A model generated the notes under the pieces. It was not told the DNA's origin. It searched no databases and saw only the letters and a list, made by a program, of their open reading frames with translations. A program made the translations under genes and the position numbers. Source: Phytopseudomonas seleniipraecipitans (GTDB lineage Bacteria > Pseudomonadota > Gammaproteobacteria > Pseudomonadales > Pseudomonadaceae). Taken from it: a DNA stretch of 64,000 nt. Positions 25,162-34,150 of the stretch are shown here, piece by piece; the first letter of the stretch is position 1; each line of letters starts with the position of its first letter. The stretch spans positions 62,001 to 126,000 of the forward strand of contig NZ_FNBM01000003.1 of NCBI RefSeq assembly GCF_900102335.1, written 5' to 3'.

Positions 25162-25530
25162 ATGAGCGACAACCACGAACGCCGGCGCTTCCAACGCATC
25201 GCTTTCGATGCCCCTGCGGAAATCATCCAGGGCGAGCAGACCTGGCAGGTAGAACTGCACGATGTTTCCTTCAAGGGCGTGCTGGTACGGCGCCCTTGGA
25301 ACTGGGAAGGCGAGACTGGCCAGGACTACCTACTGCGCATCATCCTTGATGACAAGCTGCAGGTGAGCATGCAGGTGGAGTTGGTGCATCGCGAGGAGCG
25401 CGTGCTCGGTTTTCTCTGCCACCACATCGATCTCGACTCCATGAGCCACCTGCGTCGTCTGGTCGAGCTAAACCTGGGCGATGAACAATTGCTTGAGCGC
25501 GAGCTGGCTGCGTTGTGCGAGGAAGACTGA
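25162..25530 (+). CDS. mapZ: PilZ-domain c-di-GMP receptor, MapZ-like
   Basis: Single PilZ domain, 122 residues, start ATG 25162 after AGAGGAC. The c-di-GMP binding motifs are complete: Arg residues in RRRFQR (7-12) and DVSFKG (34-39). The C-terminal helix (HLRRLVELNLGDEQLLEREL) closely resembles P. aeruginosa MapZ/PA4608, which binds the chemoreceptor methyltransferase CheR1 and makes flagellar motor switching respond to c-di-GMP. The adjacent radA also matches the P. aeruginosa order as I recall it. Confidence 0.85.
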   Translation: MSDNHERRRFQRIAFDAPAEIIQGEQTWQVELHDVSFKGVLVRRPWNWEGETGQDYLLRIILDDKLQVSMQVELVHREERVLGFLCHHIDLDSMSHLRRLVELNLGDEQLLERELAALCEED

Positions 25531-25655
25531 GGGTGTGCGGCGTACTGCCGCGGTGGCGCTGCGGCGATTATTGACCTCGATCAAACGCCGGCAAGGCGGC
25601 AGGTCGCAGGATAAAGACGAACCCAACAGGGGAACATTCCCCAGGAGGCACCGTC

Positions 25656-25820
25656 ATGATCAGCGCCGCGCTTACCCAAGCAGTCAATTTTCCCTCGCCT
25701 CGCCCTGCCAAATCCCAACAGGGTGCAGCGCGCCCGGCGCGGGCCAGCAGCTGGCTGGCGCTGATCGGCCAGCGTGTAGAACGTCGCAAGCAGGCCGATG
25801 CCAACTGCCTGATTCACTGA
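25656..25820 (+). CDS. Small hypothetical protein, 54 residues
   Basis: ATG 25656 lies 6 bases after a near-ideal Shine-Dalgarno (CAGGAGGCA, 25642-25650) and opens a 54-codon frame ending TGA at 25818-25820. The peptide starts MISAALTQAVNFPSP and is proline/alanine-rich in its first half. The second half is a short amphipathic segment, SSWLALIGQRVERRKQ, somewhat like the tails of small DUF1127/YjiS-type proteins. It has no signal peptide and no assignable function. It lies between mapZ and the convergent radA end and could be cotranscribed with mapZ. Confidence 0.6.
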   Translation: MISAALTQAVNFPSPRPAKSQQGAARPARASSWLALIGQRVERRKQADANCLIH

Positions 25821-25844
25821 CCAGGCAATGAATGCCGGACGCGC

Positions 25845-27209
25845 CTATTCGAAGAGCGCGTCCAGCGCCTGCTCCAGACGCGTCACAGCCACAACCTGCA
25901 AACCAGCCGGTGCTTCTTTAGGCGCGTTGCCCTTTGGCACGATGGCGCGCTTGAAGCCGTGCTTGGCGGCCTCCTTGAGACGCTCCTGACCACTCGGCAC
26001 GGGACGTATCTCGCCAGACAACCCCACCTCACCAAACACCAGCAAATCGTGCGGCAGCGGCCGGTTGCGCAAGCTGGAGATCACGGCCGCCATCAGTGCC
26101 AGATCAGAGGCGGTTTCCAGCACCTTCACACCACCCACCACGTTGAGAAACACATCCTGGTCGTAGGTGGGAATGCCGCCGTGGCGATGCAGCACGGCCA
26201 GCAACATGGCCAAGCGGTTTTGATCCAGACCGAGCGTGACCCGGCGCGGATTGCCCATATGGCTGGTATCGACCAGCGCCTGAACTTCTACCAGCATTGG
26301 CCGCGTGCCTTCCCATGTGGCCATGACGATGCTGCCCGGCACTTCCTCTCGCGCTCGTGTGAGGAAGATTGCCGAGGGATTGCTGACTTCCTTGAGGCCC
26401 TTGTCGGTCATGCCGAACACGCCAAGCTCGTTGATCGCGCCGAAACGGTTCTTCACCGCGCGCAGCAGGCGCAGACGGCCATCGGGGTCACCTTCGAAAT
26501 ACAGCACGGTGTCGACCATGTGCTCGAGCACTCGCGGCCCGGCCAGCGCGCCTTCCTTGGTGACGTGGCCGACCAGAAAGATCGCCGTACCGCTCTGCTT
26601 GGCAAAGCGCACCAAAAGCGCAGCACTCTCGCGCACTTGGGCAACTCCGCCGGGCGCCGACTGCAGCTGTTCGGTGAAGATGGTCTGGATCGAGTCGATC
26701 ACCATCACCTTGGGCTTTTCCTGGCGAGCCGTGGCGATGATGCTTTCGATGCACGTCTCGGTCATCACCTTGAGCTTGTCTTCAGGCAGGCCCAGACGCC
26801 GGGCGCGCATCGCCACCTGCTGCTGGGATTCTTCACCGGTGACGTAAAGCGCAGGGAACCGCTGGGCAATATTGCACAACGTCTGCAGCAGGATGGTCGA
26901 CTTACCGATGCCTGGGTCGCCGCCGATCAACACCACCGAGCCATCGACCAGGCCGCCACCGAGCACTCGGTCGAGCTCTGCAGACGCGGTGGAAAAGCGC
27001 GGCGTCTCCTCGACACTCACCTCGGCCAAGGTCTTCAGCTGAGCCTGCGCACCCGTCCAGCCGCCTCGCCCGCTGGGGGTCGCCGCGCCCGCGTCGATCA
27101 TGGTTTCGGTTAGCGTGTTCCAGGCGCCGCACTCGCCGCACTGCCCGGCCCATTTGGGGAAGGTCGCGCCGCACTCGGTGCAGCCATACAAGCGTTTGGC
27201 CTTGGCCAT
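25845..27209 (-). CDS. radA: DNA repair helicase-like protein RadA (Sms)
   Basis: RecA-related branch-migration protein that processes recombination intermediates. It has 454 residues: the four-cysteine zinc finger (Cys10, 13, 24, 27), a Walker A (GGDPGIGKST, residues 96-105), the RadA-specific KNRFG motif (about residue 255) and a C-terminal Lon-like domain without a protease catalytic dyad. Start ATG 27209 gives the family N-terminus MAKAKRLYGCTECGA. Confidence 0.95.
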   Translation of the reverse strand: MAKAKRLYGCTECGATFPKWAGQCGECGAWNTLTETMIDAGAATPSGRGGWTGAQAQLKTLAEVSVEETPRFSTASAELDRVLGGGLVDGSVVLIGGDPGIGKSTILLQTLCNIAQRFPALYVTGEESQQQVAMRARRLGLPEDKLKVMTETCIESIIATARQEKPKVMVIDSIQTIFTEQLQSAPGGVAQVRESAALLVRFAKQSGTAIFLVGHVTKEGALAGPRVLEHMVDTVLYFEGDPDGRLRLLRAVKNRFGAINELGVFGMTDKGLKEVSNPSAIFLTRAREEVPGSIVMATWEGTRPMLVEVQALVDTSHMGNPRRVTLGLDQNRLAMLLAVLHRHGGIPTYDQDVFLNVVGGVKVLETASDLALMAAVISSLRNRPLPHDLLVFGEVGLSGEIRPVPSGQERLKEAAKHGFKRAIVPKGNAPKEAPAGLQVVAVTRLEQALDALFE

Positions 27210-27344
27210 GGGGGTCGTCCTGCTGAAAAGCGAAGGTCGAAACGATACCGAACAACTGGATAAATTTACAGACTTTCGGCAGCCGGGCTACCCGCTGGTC
27301 CCGCGTCCATCGATAATGCGCCGCTCACCTGCGAGATACCCACC

Positions 27345-27830
27345 ATGTCGATCGAACTCGTTCCTGTCAGCGCCGAGCAATTGCCGCTGATCCGCAACCT
27401 GTACCAGTTCTACGCCTATGAGTCGTCGGATTGGGAGCAGGAGGATGTCGAGCTCGACGGGCGCTTTTACGTCCACGAGCCGCACCTGCAGCGCTACTGG
27501 CAGGACGCCGGCTGGAGCGCGCAACTGATTGTGGTCGATGGCTTTATTGCCGGCTTCCTGCTGCTGGAAACCAGCGAAGACCTGAATATCGCCGAGATGG
27601 AGTTCGCCGATCTGTTTCTGCTGCGCAAATACCGCCGCCTGGGCATCGGCCGCGCGGTGCTGCAGCAAACGGTCAGCGATGGGCGCCGCTGGCTGATCTG
27701 CTGCTACGAGCAGGATGCCCTGGCCACGGCCTTCTGTAGCCAGGTACTCGCGGCGTTGCCCTTGAAGATGCAAACGCTGCACGCCGATAAAAACGAACCC
27801 GGGCTGCACCGCTTCGTCCTGCATCCGTAG
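27345..27830 (+). CDS. GNAT family N-acetyltransferase
   Basis: A 161-residue Gcn5-related acetyltransferase. The acetyl-CoA binding motif A is visible as LRKYRRLGIGRAVLQQ (about residues 91-106), preceded by the beta-strand segment NIAEMEFADLFLL. The substrate is unknown. It is divergent from radA (135-base gap) and convergent with the ydcH-like gene, with a repeat element in the gap. Confidence 0.75.
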   Translation: MSIELVPVSAEQLPLIRNLYQFYAYESSDWEQEDVELDGRFYVHEPHLQRYWQDAGWSAQLIVVDGFIAGFLLLETSEDLNIAEMEFADLFLLRKYRRLGIGRAVLQQTVSDGRRWLICCYEQDALATAFCSQVLAALPLKMQTLHADKNEPGLHRFVLHP

Positions 27831-27879
27831 CCTGCGAGAGGGATTGCGCCGCCGAGAAATCCCCAGCGGCGCGGTTTCA

Positions 27880-27914
27880 TAGCCTGCGGTTGAGCGTAGC
27901 GATACTCAGGAATC
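27880..27914 (+). repeat. Intergenic repeat, family A (TAGCCTG-type)
   Basis: Copy of a roughly 35-base element, core GCCTGCGGTTGAGCGTAGCG followed by ATACTCAGGA. Other copies are at 45837-45865 (reverse), 46005-46040 and 55325-55359. It sits between the convergent ends of the GNAT and ydcH-like genes. Confidence 0.7.
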
Positions 27915-27997
27915 GCTATCGATCAGGCGACCTGCCAAGCCCCAGGGATTACTGCGTTCAAGGCAGGGCTACGTTAGTGATCGCTGGAGCGAGGCCA

Positions 27998-28234
27998 TCA
28001 GGCCGCTGTCAATTGCTGGACGATCTTGTCCTTGAGTAGCACGCGCTCGCGGCGCAGCCTCCCCAGCGTTTCGTCATCGAACGGCTGGTCGCCGGATTCG
28101 AGATCGACGATCTGCTTGTCCAACTCCTGATAGCGGCCTACCAGGCCATCGAAGCCCGGATCGCTTTTGCGCCGCTCGGTCAAAGCGTCTCCGTACTCAC
28201 GAAATTCCTCACGTAGATTGTGCTCGGCAGTCAT
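27998..28234 (-). CDS. YdcH family (DUF465) small protein
   Basis: A 78-residue coiled-coil-like acidic/basic protein (MTAEHNLREEFREYGDAL...) of the YdcH/DUF465 family. The central stretch FDGLVGRYQELDKQIVDLES and the basic RLRRERVLLKDKI helix are typical. Function is unknown across the family. The start is supported by AGGAG 8 bases upstream. A second, divergent relative lies 79 bases upstream on the same strand. Confidence 0.75.
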   Translation of the reverse strand: MTAEHNLREEFREYGDALTERRKSDPGFDGLVGRYQELDKQIVDLESGDQPFDDETLGRLRRERVLLKDKIVQQLTAA

Positions 28235-28313
28235 GGGTCACTCCTGTTCACAGAGGGTGTTCAAGGATTGACCTCAGGCTACCGTGGCCTATTCAGCCCC
28301 CCGACGAGCTGCG

Positions 28314-28562
28314 TCAGCCCGCGCAGTTCTTGCCGCAATTGCAGCAGCCGCTCTCGGACTTGCGCAGGTGTCGCGCCAAGTCTTCGCGCAAGCCGGAACG
28401 CCGCAGTTTAAGCGCAGCAAGCGGCAACCCGTCGGACCGCTCAATACCGTTTTCGATGCGCGCGATACGTCGGTCGACATCATCGTACTGCTCGGCCAGC
28501 GCGGCATAGGTCGGGTTGTCGCGGTACGCCTTTTCTGACTGAGCGGAATAATCGATGTGCAT
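28314..28562 (-). CDS. YdcH-like small protein with cysteine-rich tail
   Basis: An 82-residue relative of the downstream YdcH protein. It has the same helical layout (YAALAEQYDDVDRRIARIEN, then ALKLRRSGLREDLARHL). It differs in ending with a cysteine cluster (Cys73, Cys74, Cys76, Cys80 in SGCCNCGKNC), which could bind a metal; that is inference. Start ATG 28562 follows GAGG. The pair looks like an old tandem duplication. Confidence 0.6.
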   Translation of the reverse strand: MHIDYSAQSEKAYRDNPTYAALAEQYDDVDRRIARIENGIERSDGLPLAALKLRRSGLREDLARHLRKSESGCCNCGKNCAG

Positions 28563-28829
28563 GGCCGAGCCTCGGTTAATGGGTTTGAGGCGACTTTAAT
28601 CGTGCCACTGGTATCCGATGTTGACCCGCATCAACGCAGGCGAGGTCAGGTCCGTCACGCCAAATAGGCTAACGGCCAACCTTGCGCGAAGAACCAGCCC
28701 TGTAATGAATTCGGACAATTTCACAACGACGGGGTCACAAGCGATACGCCTGGCCCGGCAGCGGCGCATGGCAAACGAGCAGGAGTGACTTACACTTCAG
28801 CGCACGAATTAGACCAGTGGGAGTTGCAC

Positions 28830-29243
28830 ATGGGCATGATCAATGAATTCAAGGCGTTTGCCGTCAAAGGCAATGTCGTCGACATGGCGGTCGGTATCAT
28901 CATCGGTGCCGCGTTCGGCAAGATCGTCTCATCGTTCGTCGGTGACGTGATCATGCCGCCATTGGGCCTGCTGATCGGCGGCGTGGATTTCTCCGACCTG
29001 GCGATCACCCTCAAGACGGCCGAGGGCGATCTGCCTGCCGTGGTGCTGGCTTACGGGCGCTTCATCCAGACGGTTCTTGACTTCGTGATAGTCGCGTTCG
29101 CCATCTTTATGGGCGTCAAGGCCATCAACCGCCTCAAGCGTCAGGAAGCCGTGGCACCGTCGGTGCCGCCAGCACCGAGCACTCAGGAAGTCTTGCTGAC
29201 GGAAATTCGTGACCTGTTGAAAACCCAGCAGCACAAGGACTGA
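28830..29243 (+). CDS. mscL: Large-conductance mechanosensitive channel MscL
   Basis: Pentameric inner-membrane channel that opens under hypo-osmotic shock. Start ATG 28830 gives [20 protein letters not shown] and 137 residues, the usual size. The pore-lining first membrane helix ([20 protein letters not shown]) is followed by a periplasmic loop, a second membrane helix near residue 80 and a C-terminal amphipathic bundle. A perfect palindromic terminator follows. Confidence 0.95.
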   Translation: MGMINEFKAFAVKGNVVDMAVGIIIGAAFGKIVSSFVGDVIMPPLGLLIGGVDFSDLAITLKTAEGDLPAVVLAYGRFIQTVLDFVIVAFAIFMGVKAINRLKRQEAVAPSVPPAPSTQEVLLTEIRDLLKTQQHKD

Positions 29244-29258
29244 CCGTACCGCACAACG

Positions 29259-29288
29259 AAAAACGGCGCCCCATGGGGCGCCGTTTTT
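29259..29288. terminator. Palindromic bidirectional terminator, mscL / TerC-like gene
   Basis: A 30-base perfect palindrome with 14-base arms AAAAACGGCGCCCC and GGGGCGCCGTTTTT around AT. It has a T-run at both ends depending on strand and lies between the convergent mscL and terC-like genes. Confidence 0.85.
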
Positions 29289-29304
29289 GTTCAGCCAATG
29301 ATCG

Positions 29305-30870
29305 TCACTGGATGGTTTCGCTATCGACACGCTTGAGCAGCACGCGTGTAACCCGACGCTCCTTGACCTCGATGACCGTCAACTCCCAGCCCAGGTACTC
29401 GACCTTGTCACCAATCAGCGGCAGACGATCAAGCAGGCTCATGGCCAGGCCCGCCAGCGTCTGATAGTCGTCGGTCGGCCGTGCAGAAAACTCCAGGCGA
29501 TCGCGCAGCACCGCCAGATTGACCGCGCCATTGACGCGGAAACCACCCTCCACTTCCTCGACGTCGGGGCCATCCACTTCGCTGGCGTCGGGCAGCTCGC
29601 CGGCAATCGCCTCGAGAATGTCAGTGAGGGTCAGCAACCCTTCAAAGCCGCCAAACTCGTTGACCACGAAGGCCACGTGGGTAGACGCCTGGCGCATCTG
29701 CTCCAGGGCCGTAAGCACGGTCGAGCTGTCCGGCAGGTTGATCGGTGCACGTACCAGGCTCTCGATATCCGGCTGCTGGCCCTTGAGCAACTCCTTGAAC
29801 AGCTCCTTCTTGTGGATATAGCCCAGCGGCTCATCACGGGAGTCGTTACGGGTGACCACGAGGCGCGAATGTGGCGAGTCGAGCAGCGCCTGGTGGATCT
29901 TCTCTGGCGCGTCGTCGAGGTTGATGCGGTCGACTTCCATACGGTCGGTCATGACCTTCTGGATCGACAGTTCGGCCATGTTCAGCACACCGCTGATCAT
30001 CACCCGCTCACGGCGGTCGAACAGCGCGGTTTCGCCCTGCTCGCCGTCGAGCATGTCGGCGATGTCCTCACCCACTTCGTCGGCCTGCACCTTGCCGCCG
30101 AGCATGCGCATTACCGCGTGTGCCGTGCGGTCACGCAAGCCACGCTGGCCCTGCAGGCTGCGCTTGCGGCGCGAACGAGCGATCTGGTTGAACAGCTCGA
30201 TCAGAATCGAGAAACCGATGGCCGCGTACAGGTAGCCTTTCGGAATGTGAAAGCCCAGGCCTTCAGCAGTCAGGCTGAAACCGATCATCATCAGGAAGCC
30301 CAGACACAGCATGATCACCGTCGGGCGCGCGTTGACGAACGCAGTCAGCGGCTTGCTGGCGACGATCATCAGACCCATGGAGATCACCACAGCGATCATC
30401 ATCACCTGCAGGTGTTCAACCATGCCCACAGCAGTGATCACCGCGTCCAGCGAGAACACCGCGTCGAGCACGATGATCTGCGCCACAACCGGCCAGAAAC
30501 GCGCATAGACCTTACTGCCACCATGCTGGTGGGTGCGGCCCTCGAGGCGTTCGTGCAACTCCATGGTGGCCTTGAACAACAGGAACACACCGCCGAACAG
30601 CATGATCAGGTCACGGCCGGAGAAGGTCTTGCCGAATACGTCGATCAGCGGCTCGGTCAACGTGACCAGCCACGCGATACTCGCCAGCAGGCCCAGGCGC
30701 ATGATCATCGCCAGGCTCAGGCCGATCAGACGGGCACGGTCACGCTGCTCGGGGGGCAGCTTGTCGGCGAGGATGGCGATGAACACCAAGTTGTCGATGC
30801 CCAGGACAATTTCCAGGACGATCAGGGTCAACAGGCCCAGCCAGGCCGTAGGATCAGCGATCCATTCCAT
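29305..30870 (-). CDS. TerC-family membrane protein with CBS pair and CorC/HlyC domain
   Basis: A 521-residue fusion of an N-terminal TerC membrane domain (about residues 1-230, seven or so membrane segments, with [11 protein letters not shown] and [13 protein letters not shown] carrying the conserved acidic residues), a CBS-domain pair (about 300-420) and a C-terminal CorC/HlyC transporter-associated domain (about 440-515). It resembles E. coli YegH/YoaE. TerC proteins are implicated in Mn2+ efflux and metalation of exported proteins; the substrate here is not determined. The 282 bases upstream contain no riboswitch I could recognise. Confidence 0.85.
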   Translation of the reverse strand: MEWIADPTAWLGLLTLIVLEIVLGIDNLVFIAILADKLPPEQRDRARLIGLSLAMIMRLGLLASIAWLVTLTEPLIDVFGKTFSGRDLIMLFGGVFLLFKATMELHERLEGRTHQHGGSKVYARFWPVVAQIIVLDAVFSLDAVITAVGMVEHLQVMMIAVVISMGLMIVASKPLTAFVNARPTVIMLCLGFLMMIGFSLTAEGLGFHIPKGYLYAAIGFSILIELFNQIARSRRKRSLQGQRGLRDRTAHAVMRMLGGKVQADEVGEDIADMLDGEQGETALFDRRERVMISGVLNMAELSIQKVMTDRMEVDRINLDDAPEKIHQALLDSPHSRLVVTRNDSRDEPLGYIHKKELFKELLKGQQPDIESLVRAPINLPDSSTVLTALEQMRQASTHVAFVVNEFGGFEGLLTLTDILEAIAGELPDASEVDGPDVEEVEGGFRVNGAVNLAVLRDRLEFSARPTDDYQTLAGLAMSLLDRLPLIGDKVEYLGWELTVIEVKERRVTRVLLKRVDSETIQ

Positions 30871-31152
30871 TTAGTGTGTAGCTCTCTTTAGGGGAAAACG
30901 AAGGCAGCCGAAAGCATCGCGCAGGCACAAGGCAAGCGCGTGGAAGCTCGACTGAAGGGAAATAGGCGCAACGTTCTGCTGCGCGGAAGACTGGCACCGG
31001 GCGGCGCTGCCTTTGGGAAGTAACGCCCTCGTCCAAGTTGGCGAGGGCGGTCGTCTACTGTCGCTGTCCATGAAGACCGAAAAATGGGAAACAGACTCGG
31101 CAATCTACTGGAGCGCGAGTCACACTGAAAGCGGCAAGTTTGTAACCGCGCT

Positions 31153-31929
31153 TTACCAGTAGTTTTCCACCGCCACCTGACCGGGCCGCCGCGTCAGGCT
31201 TAGGTTGAGGTTGCGGGCCTTCAGGCGCTGGCGAATGTCGTCGATCATCTGCGGGTTGCCGCAGATCATCAGCCGTGAATGCTCGGGCGTCAGCTCCAGA
31301 CCGGCGGCACGCTCCAGCTCGCCACTGTCGAGCAGATCGGTGATACGCGCGTTCAGGCAACCCGGCGCCTGCTCGCGCGTCACCACCGGCAGGTAGGTGA
31401 GCTTGTGGGTGTACTCGGCCAGGTGTTCCAACTCGGCGAAACCGTGGATCATCGGCTGGTAGGCCAGCTCGTCGAGCGACCTCGCGCTGTACACCAGCAC
31501 GATGCGCTCGAAACGCTCCCAGACCTCGAAGTCCTGCAGCATCGACAGGAACGGCGCGATGCCCGTGCCGCTACCGAGCAGCCAGAGGTCCCAGCCATCG
31601 ACAAAGCGATCAAGGGTCAGGTAACCGGTGGCCATCTTCTCCACCAGCAGCGTATCGCCGACGCGCAAGCGGCTCAGTTCGCTGGTGAACTCGCCGCCAG
31701 GCACCACGATGGAAAAGAACTCCAGGTGCTCGTCATGGGGCGCCGACACCAGCGAATACGCGCGCCAGACCACCGAACCATCGGCCTTTTCCACGCCCAG
31801 ACGCACGAACTGCCCGGCGCGAAAACGAAACCCGGCGTCACGGGTGGTGCGCAAGGTGAACAGACTCGGGGTGAGCGTCTGCACCTCGAGCAAGGTCTGG
31901 CGGGTGAATTTTTCTTCGCTGACGCTCAT
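31153..31929 (-). CDS. fpr: Ferredoxin/flavodoxin-NADP+ reductase (Fpr type)
   Basis: FAD enzyme that exchanges electrons between NADPH and ferredoxin or flavodoxin. The start at ATG 31929, 8 bases after AGGAG, gives 258 residues. The FAD-binding RAYSLVS (about residues 57-63) and the NADP-binding GSGTGIAPFLSML (about 118-130) are clear. The C-terminus is AVENYW rather than the VEKAFVEK-like ending of the other bacterial class, so it may be a second Fpr paralogue as in P. aeruginosa PA4615. Confidence 0.8.
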   Translation of the reverse strand: MSVSEEKFTRQTLLEVQTLTPSLFTLRTTRDAGFRFRAGQFVRLGVEKADGSVVWRAYSLVSAPHDEHLEFFSIVVPGGEFTSELSRLRVGDTLLVEKMATGYLTLDRFVDGWDLWLLGSGTGIAPFLSMLQDFEVWERFERIVLVYSARSLDELAYQPMIHGFAELEHLAEYTHKLTYLPVVTREQAPGCLNARITDLLDSGELERAAGLELTPEHSRLMICGNPQMIDDIRQRLKARNLNLSLTRRPGQVAVENYW

Positions 31930-32013
31930 ACGGGGCTCCTGGGCGATCATGACGGCAGTGTCGCGCAAAAGCTGCGCAACAAAAACCGCTAAATCGCAAG
32001 GACATCCACTGTA

Positions 32014-32042
32014 GAGCGTTCCCAGGCTACAGCGTGGGAACG
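32014..32042 (+). repeat. Degenerate intergenic repeat, family C (GTTCCCACGC type)
   Basis: Imperfect inverted arms GCGTTCCCA and TGGGAACGC around CTACAGCG-like sequence. Related copies occur at 49964-50087 and 50205-50221. It lies in the 230-base gap between fpr and the aldolase gene, which otherwise shows no gene; this may mark the downstream end of the catabolic operon. Confidence 0.5.
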
Positions 32043-32159
32043 CAGCTCAGGACGCTCTGCGTCCGTGTGCCTGGCAGCCGAGCCGCAACATGACATGACA
32101 CGGAGCGTGATTGACGAGACTCCCGTACAGCGCATGGGAATACTCATCACTGGTAGGGG

Positions 32160-33173
32160 TCAGGCACGACGGGCGAGCAGATCCAGCGCGACATCGACGA
32201 TCATGTCTTCCTGGCCGCCGACCATGCGCCGTTTGCCAAGCTCGACGAGGATGTCGAGAGTTTTCAGCCCATACTTCTCGGCAGCCACTTCAGCGTGACG
32301 CAGGAAACTGGAGTAGACGCCGGCATAACCCAGGCCGAGGGTTTCGCGATCAACCCGCACCGGGCGATCCTGCAGCGGACGCACCAGATCATCAGCGGCG
32401 TCCATCAGCTTGTAGAGGTCGGTACCGTGGTTCCAACCAAGGCGCTCGGCGGCGGCGATAAACACTTCCAGCGGCGCGTTGCCAGCGCCCGCGCCCATGC
32501 CGGCCAGGCTGGCATCGACGCGATCACAGCCTTCTTCTACAGCGACGATGGAGTTGGCCACGCCGAGGCTGAGGTTGTGGTGGGCGTGCATGCCGGTCTG
32601 AGTTTGCGGGTTCAACGTCGCCTTGAACGCACGCATGCGGTCGCGGATGTCGTTCATGTTCATGGCGCCACCGGAATCGGCCATGTAGATGCACTGCGCC
32701 CCGTAGCTCTCCATCAGCTTGCCCTGGCGGGCCAGCTCGTCGGCCGGAATCATGTGGCTCATCATCAGGAAGCCTACGGTGTCCATGCCGAGCGAACGGG
32801 CGTATTCGATGTGCTGTTTAGATACATCCGCCTCGGTGCAGTGGGTGGCCACCCTTACGGTGCGGGCACCTGCATCGTAGGCGGCTTTGAGGTCATGCAC
32901 GGTGCCGATACCCGGTAATAGCAATACGGCGATACGCGCATGTTCGATGACATCGGCCGCCGCTTCGATCCACTCAAGGTCGCTGTGGGCGCCAAAGCCG
33001 TAGTTGAAGCTGGAGCCTTGCAGACCATCGCCATGGGTGACTTCGATGGAGTCGACCTTGGCTTGGTCCAGGGCACGGGCGATGTCCTGCACGTTCTGGA
33101 TCGAGTACTGGTGGCGGATTGCGTGGCTGCCGTCGCGCAGGGTCACGTCGGAGATATACAGTTTCTTGCTCAT
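32160..33173 (-). CDS. 4-hydroxy-2-oxovalerate aldolase (DmpG/BphI/MhpE type)
   Basis: Metal-dependent class II aldolase that cleaves 4-hydroxy-2-oxo acids to pyruvate plus an aldehyde. The 337-residue protein has the catalytic Arg13-Asp14 and His17 in [12 protein letters not shown], the metal ligands in MHAHHN (about residues 195-200) and the DmpG communication domain at the C-terminus. It overlaps the acylating dehydrogenase by 4 bases, matching the channelling complex of meta-cleavage pathways. No catechol dioxygenase, hydrolase or hydratase of that pathway is in the window, so the substrate may be different (see findings). Confidence 0.92.
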   Translation of the reverse strand: MSKKLYISDVTLRDGSHAIRHQYSIQNVQDIARALDQAKVDSIEVTHGDGLQGSSFNYGFGAHSDLEWIEAAADVIEHARIAVLLLPGIGTVHDLKAAYDAGARTVRVATHCTEADVSKQHIEYARSLGMDTVGFLMMSHMIPADELARQGKLMESYGAQCIYMADSGGAMNMNDIRDRMRAFKATLNPQTQTGMHAHHNLSLGVANSIVAVEEGCDRVDASLAGMGAGAGNAPLEVFIAAAERLGWNHGTDLYKLMDAADDLVRPLQDRPVRVDRETLGLGYAGVYSSFLRHAEVAAEKYGLKTLDILVELGKRRMVGGQEDMIVDVALDLLARRA

Positions 33174-34111
33174 GCCGAGGCTCCCATCGACAGCGCCATA
33201 CGCTCGGCGGTGGCCAGCGCAGCGGAGGTCATGATGTCGAGGTTGCCGGCGTAGGCCGGCAGATAGTGGGCGGCGCCTTCCACTTCGAGAAAGATCGAGG
33301 TCTTCAGCCCGCTGAAGCGACCATGGCCGGGAATGTTCAGCGGCGCCGATTCGGGGATCACGTCGAACTGCACCCGCTGCTTGAGGCGATAGCCTGGCAC
33401 GTACGCCTGCACGGCGGCCGCCATCGCCTCGACGCTGGCTTCGACCTTGGCCTGATCCACCGCCTCCGAAAGCACGAATACGGTGTCGCGCATCATCAGC
33501 GGCGGCTCGGCGGGGTTCATGACGATGATCGCCTTGCCCTTGGCCGCGCCGCCGATCACTTCGATGGCCTTGCTGGTGGTTTCGGTGAACTCGTCAATAT
33601 TGGCGCGCGTGCCGGGGCCAGCCGACTTGCTGGCGATCGAGGCGATGATCTCGGCGTAATGCACCTTGGCCACTTGAGATACGGCAGCGACCATCGGGAT
33701 GGTCGCCTGGCCGCCGCAGGTGACCATGTTGACGTTGAGCTGCGCCAGGTTCTGCTCAAGGTTGACCACCGGCACGCAGTAGGGACCGATAGCCGCAGGC
33801 GTCAGATCGATCAGGCGGATACCGGGCTTAACGCTGCGCAGAAAGGCATCGTTCTTCACGTGGGCACCGGCGCTGGTGGCATCGAAGACGAAATCGATGT
33901 CGGCGAATACCGGCAGCCGGGTCAGGCCTTCGACGCCTTCATGGGTGGTGGCAACGCCCAGGCGGGCGGCACGCGCCAGGCCGTCGGAGTTGGCGTCGAT
34001 GCCAACCATCGCCCCCATCTCCAGATATTTGGCGTTGCGCATCACCTTGATCATCAGGTCGGTGCCGATATTGCCCGAGCCAACGATGGCGACTTTCAGC
34101 TTTCTGCTCAT
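33170..34111 (-). CDS. Acylating acetaldehyde dehydrogenase (DmpF/BphJ/MhpF type)
   Basis: Oxidises the aldehyde released by the partner aldolase to acyl-CoA with NAD+ and CoA. The 313-residue protein has the NAD-binding GSGNIGTD (residues 11-18) and the catalytic Cys132 in VTCGGQAT, both at the positions of DmpF. It is translated just before the aldolase with a 4-base overlap and follows the MFS transporter gene by 39 bases, so transporter, dehydrogenase and aldolase form one operon. Confidence 0.92.
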   Translation of the reverse strand: MSRKLKVAIVGSGNIGTDLMIKVMRNAKYLEMGAMVGIDANSDGLARAARLGVATTHEGVEGLTRLPVFADIDFVFDATSAGAHVKNDAFLRSVKPGIRLIDLTPAAIGPYCVPVVNLEQNLAQLNVNMVTCGGQATIPMVAAVSQVAKVHYAEIIASIASKSAGPGTRANIDEFTETTSKAIEVIGGAAKGKAIIVMNPAEPPLMMRDTVFVLSEAVDQAKVEASVEAMAAAVQAYVPGYRLKQRVQFDVIPESAPLNIPGHGRFSGLKTSIFLEVEGAAHYLPAYAGNLDIMTSAALATAERMALSMGASA

Positions 34112-34150
34112 TTATATTCTCCAGAACACGGGCGTCCTGCCCGCCGGTAA

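Noticed and set aside
29677..30891. 404-codon plus-strand frame opposite the TerC-like gene
   Set aside because: His/Gln/Asp-rich antisense shadow with no start signal or domain.
30871..31152. Possible yybP-ykoY manganese riboswitch ahead of the TerC-family gene
   Set aside because: Such riboswitches often precede TerC genes and a GAGCTACAC sequence lies near the start, but I could not find the conserved GGGGAGUA core or its paired loop.
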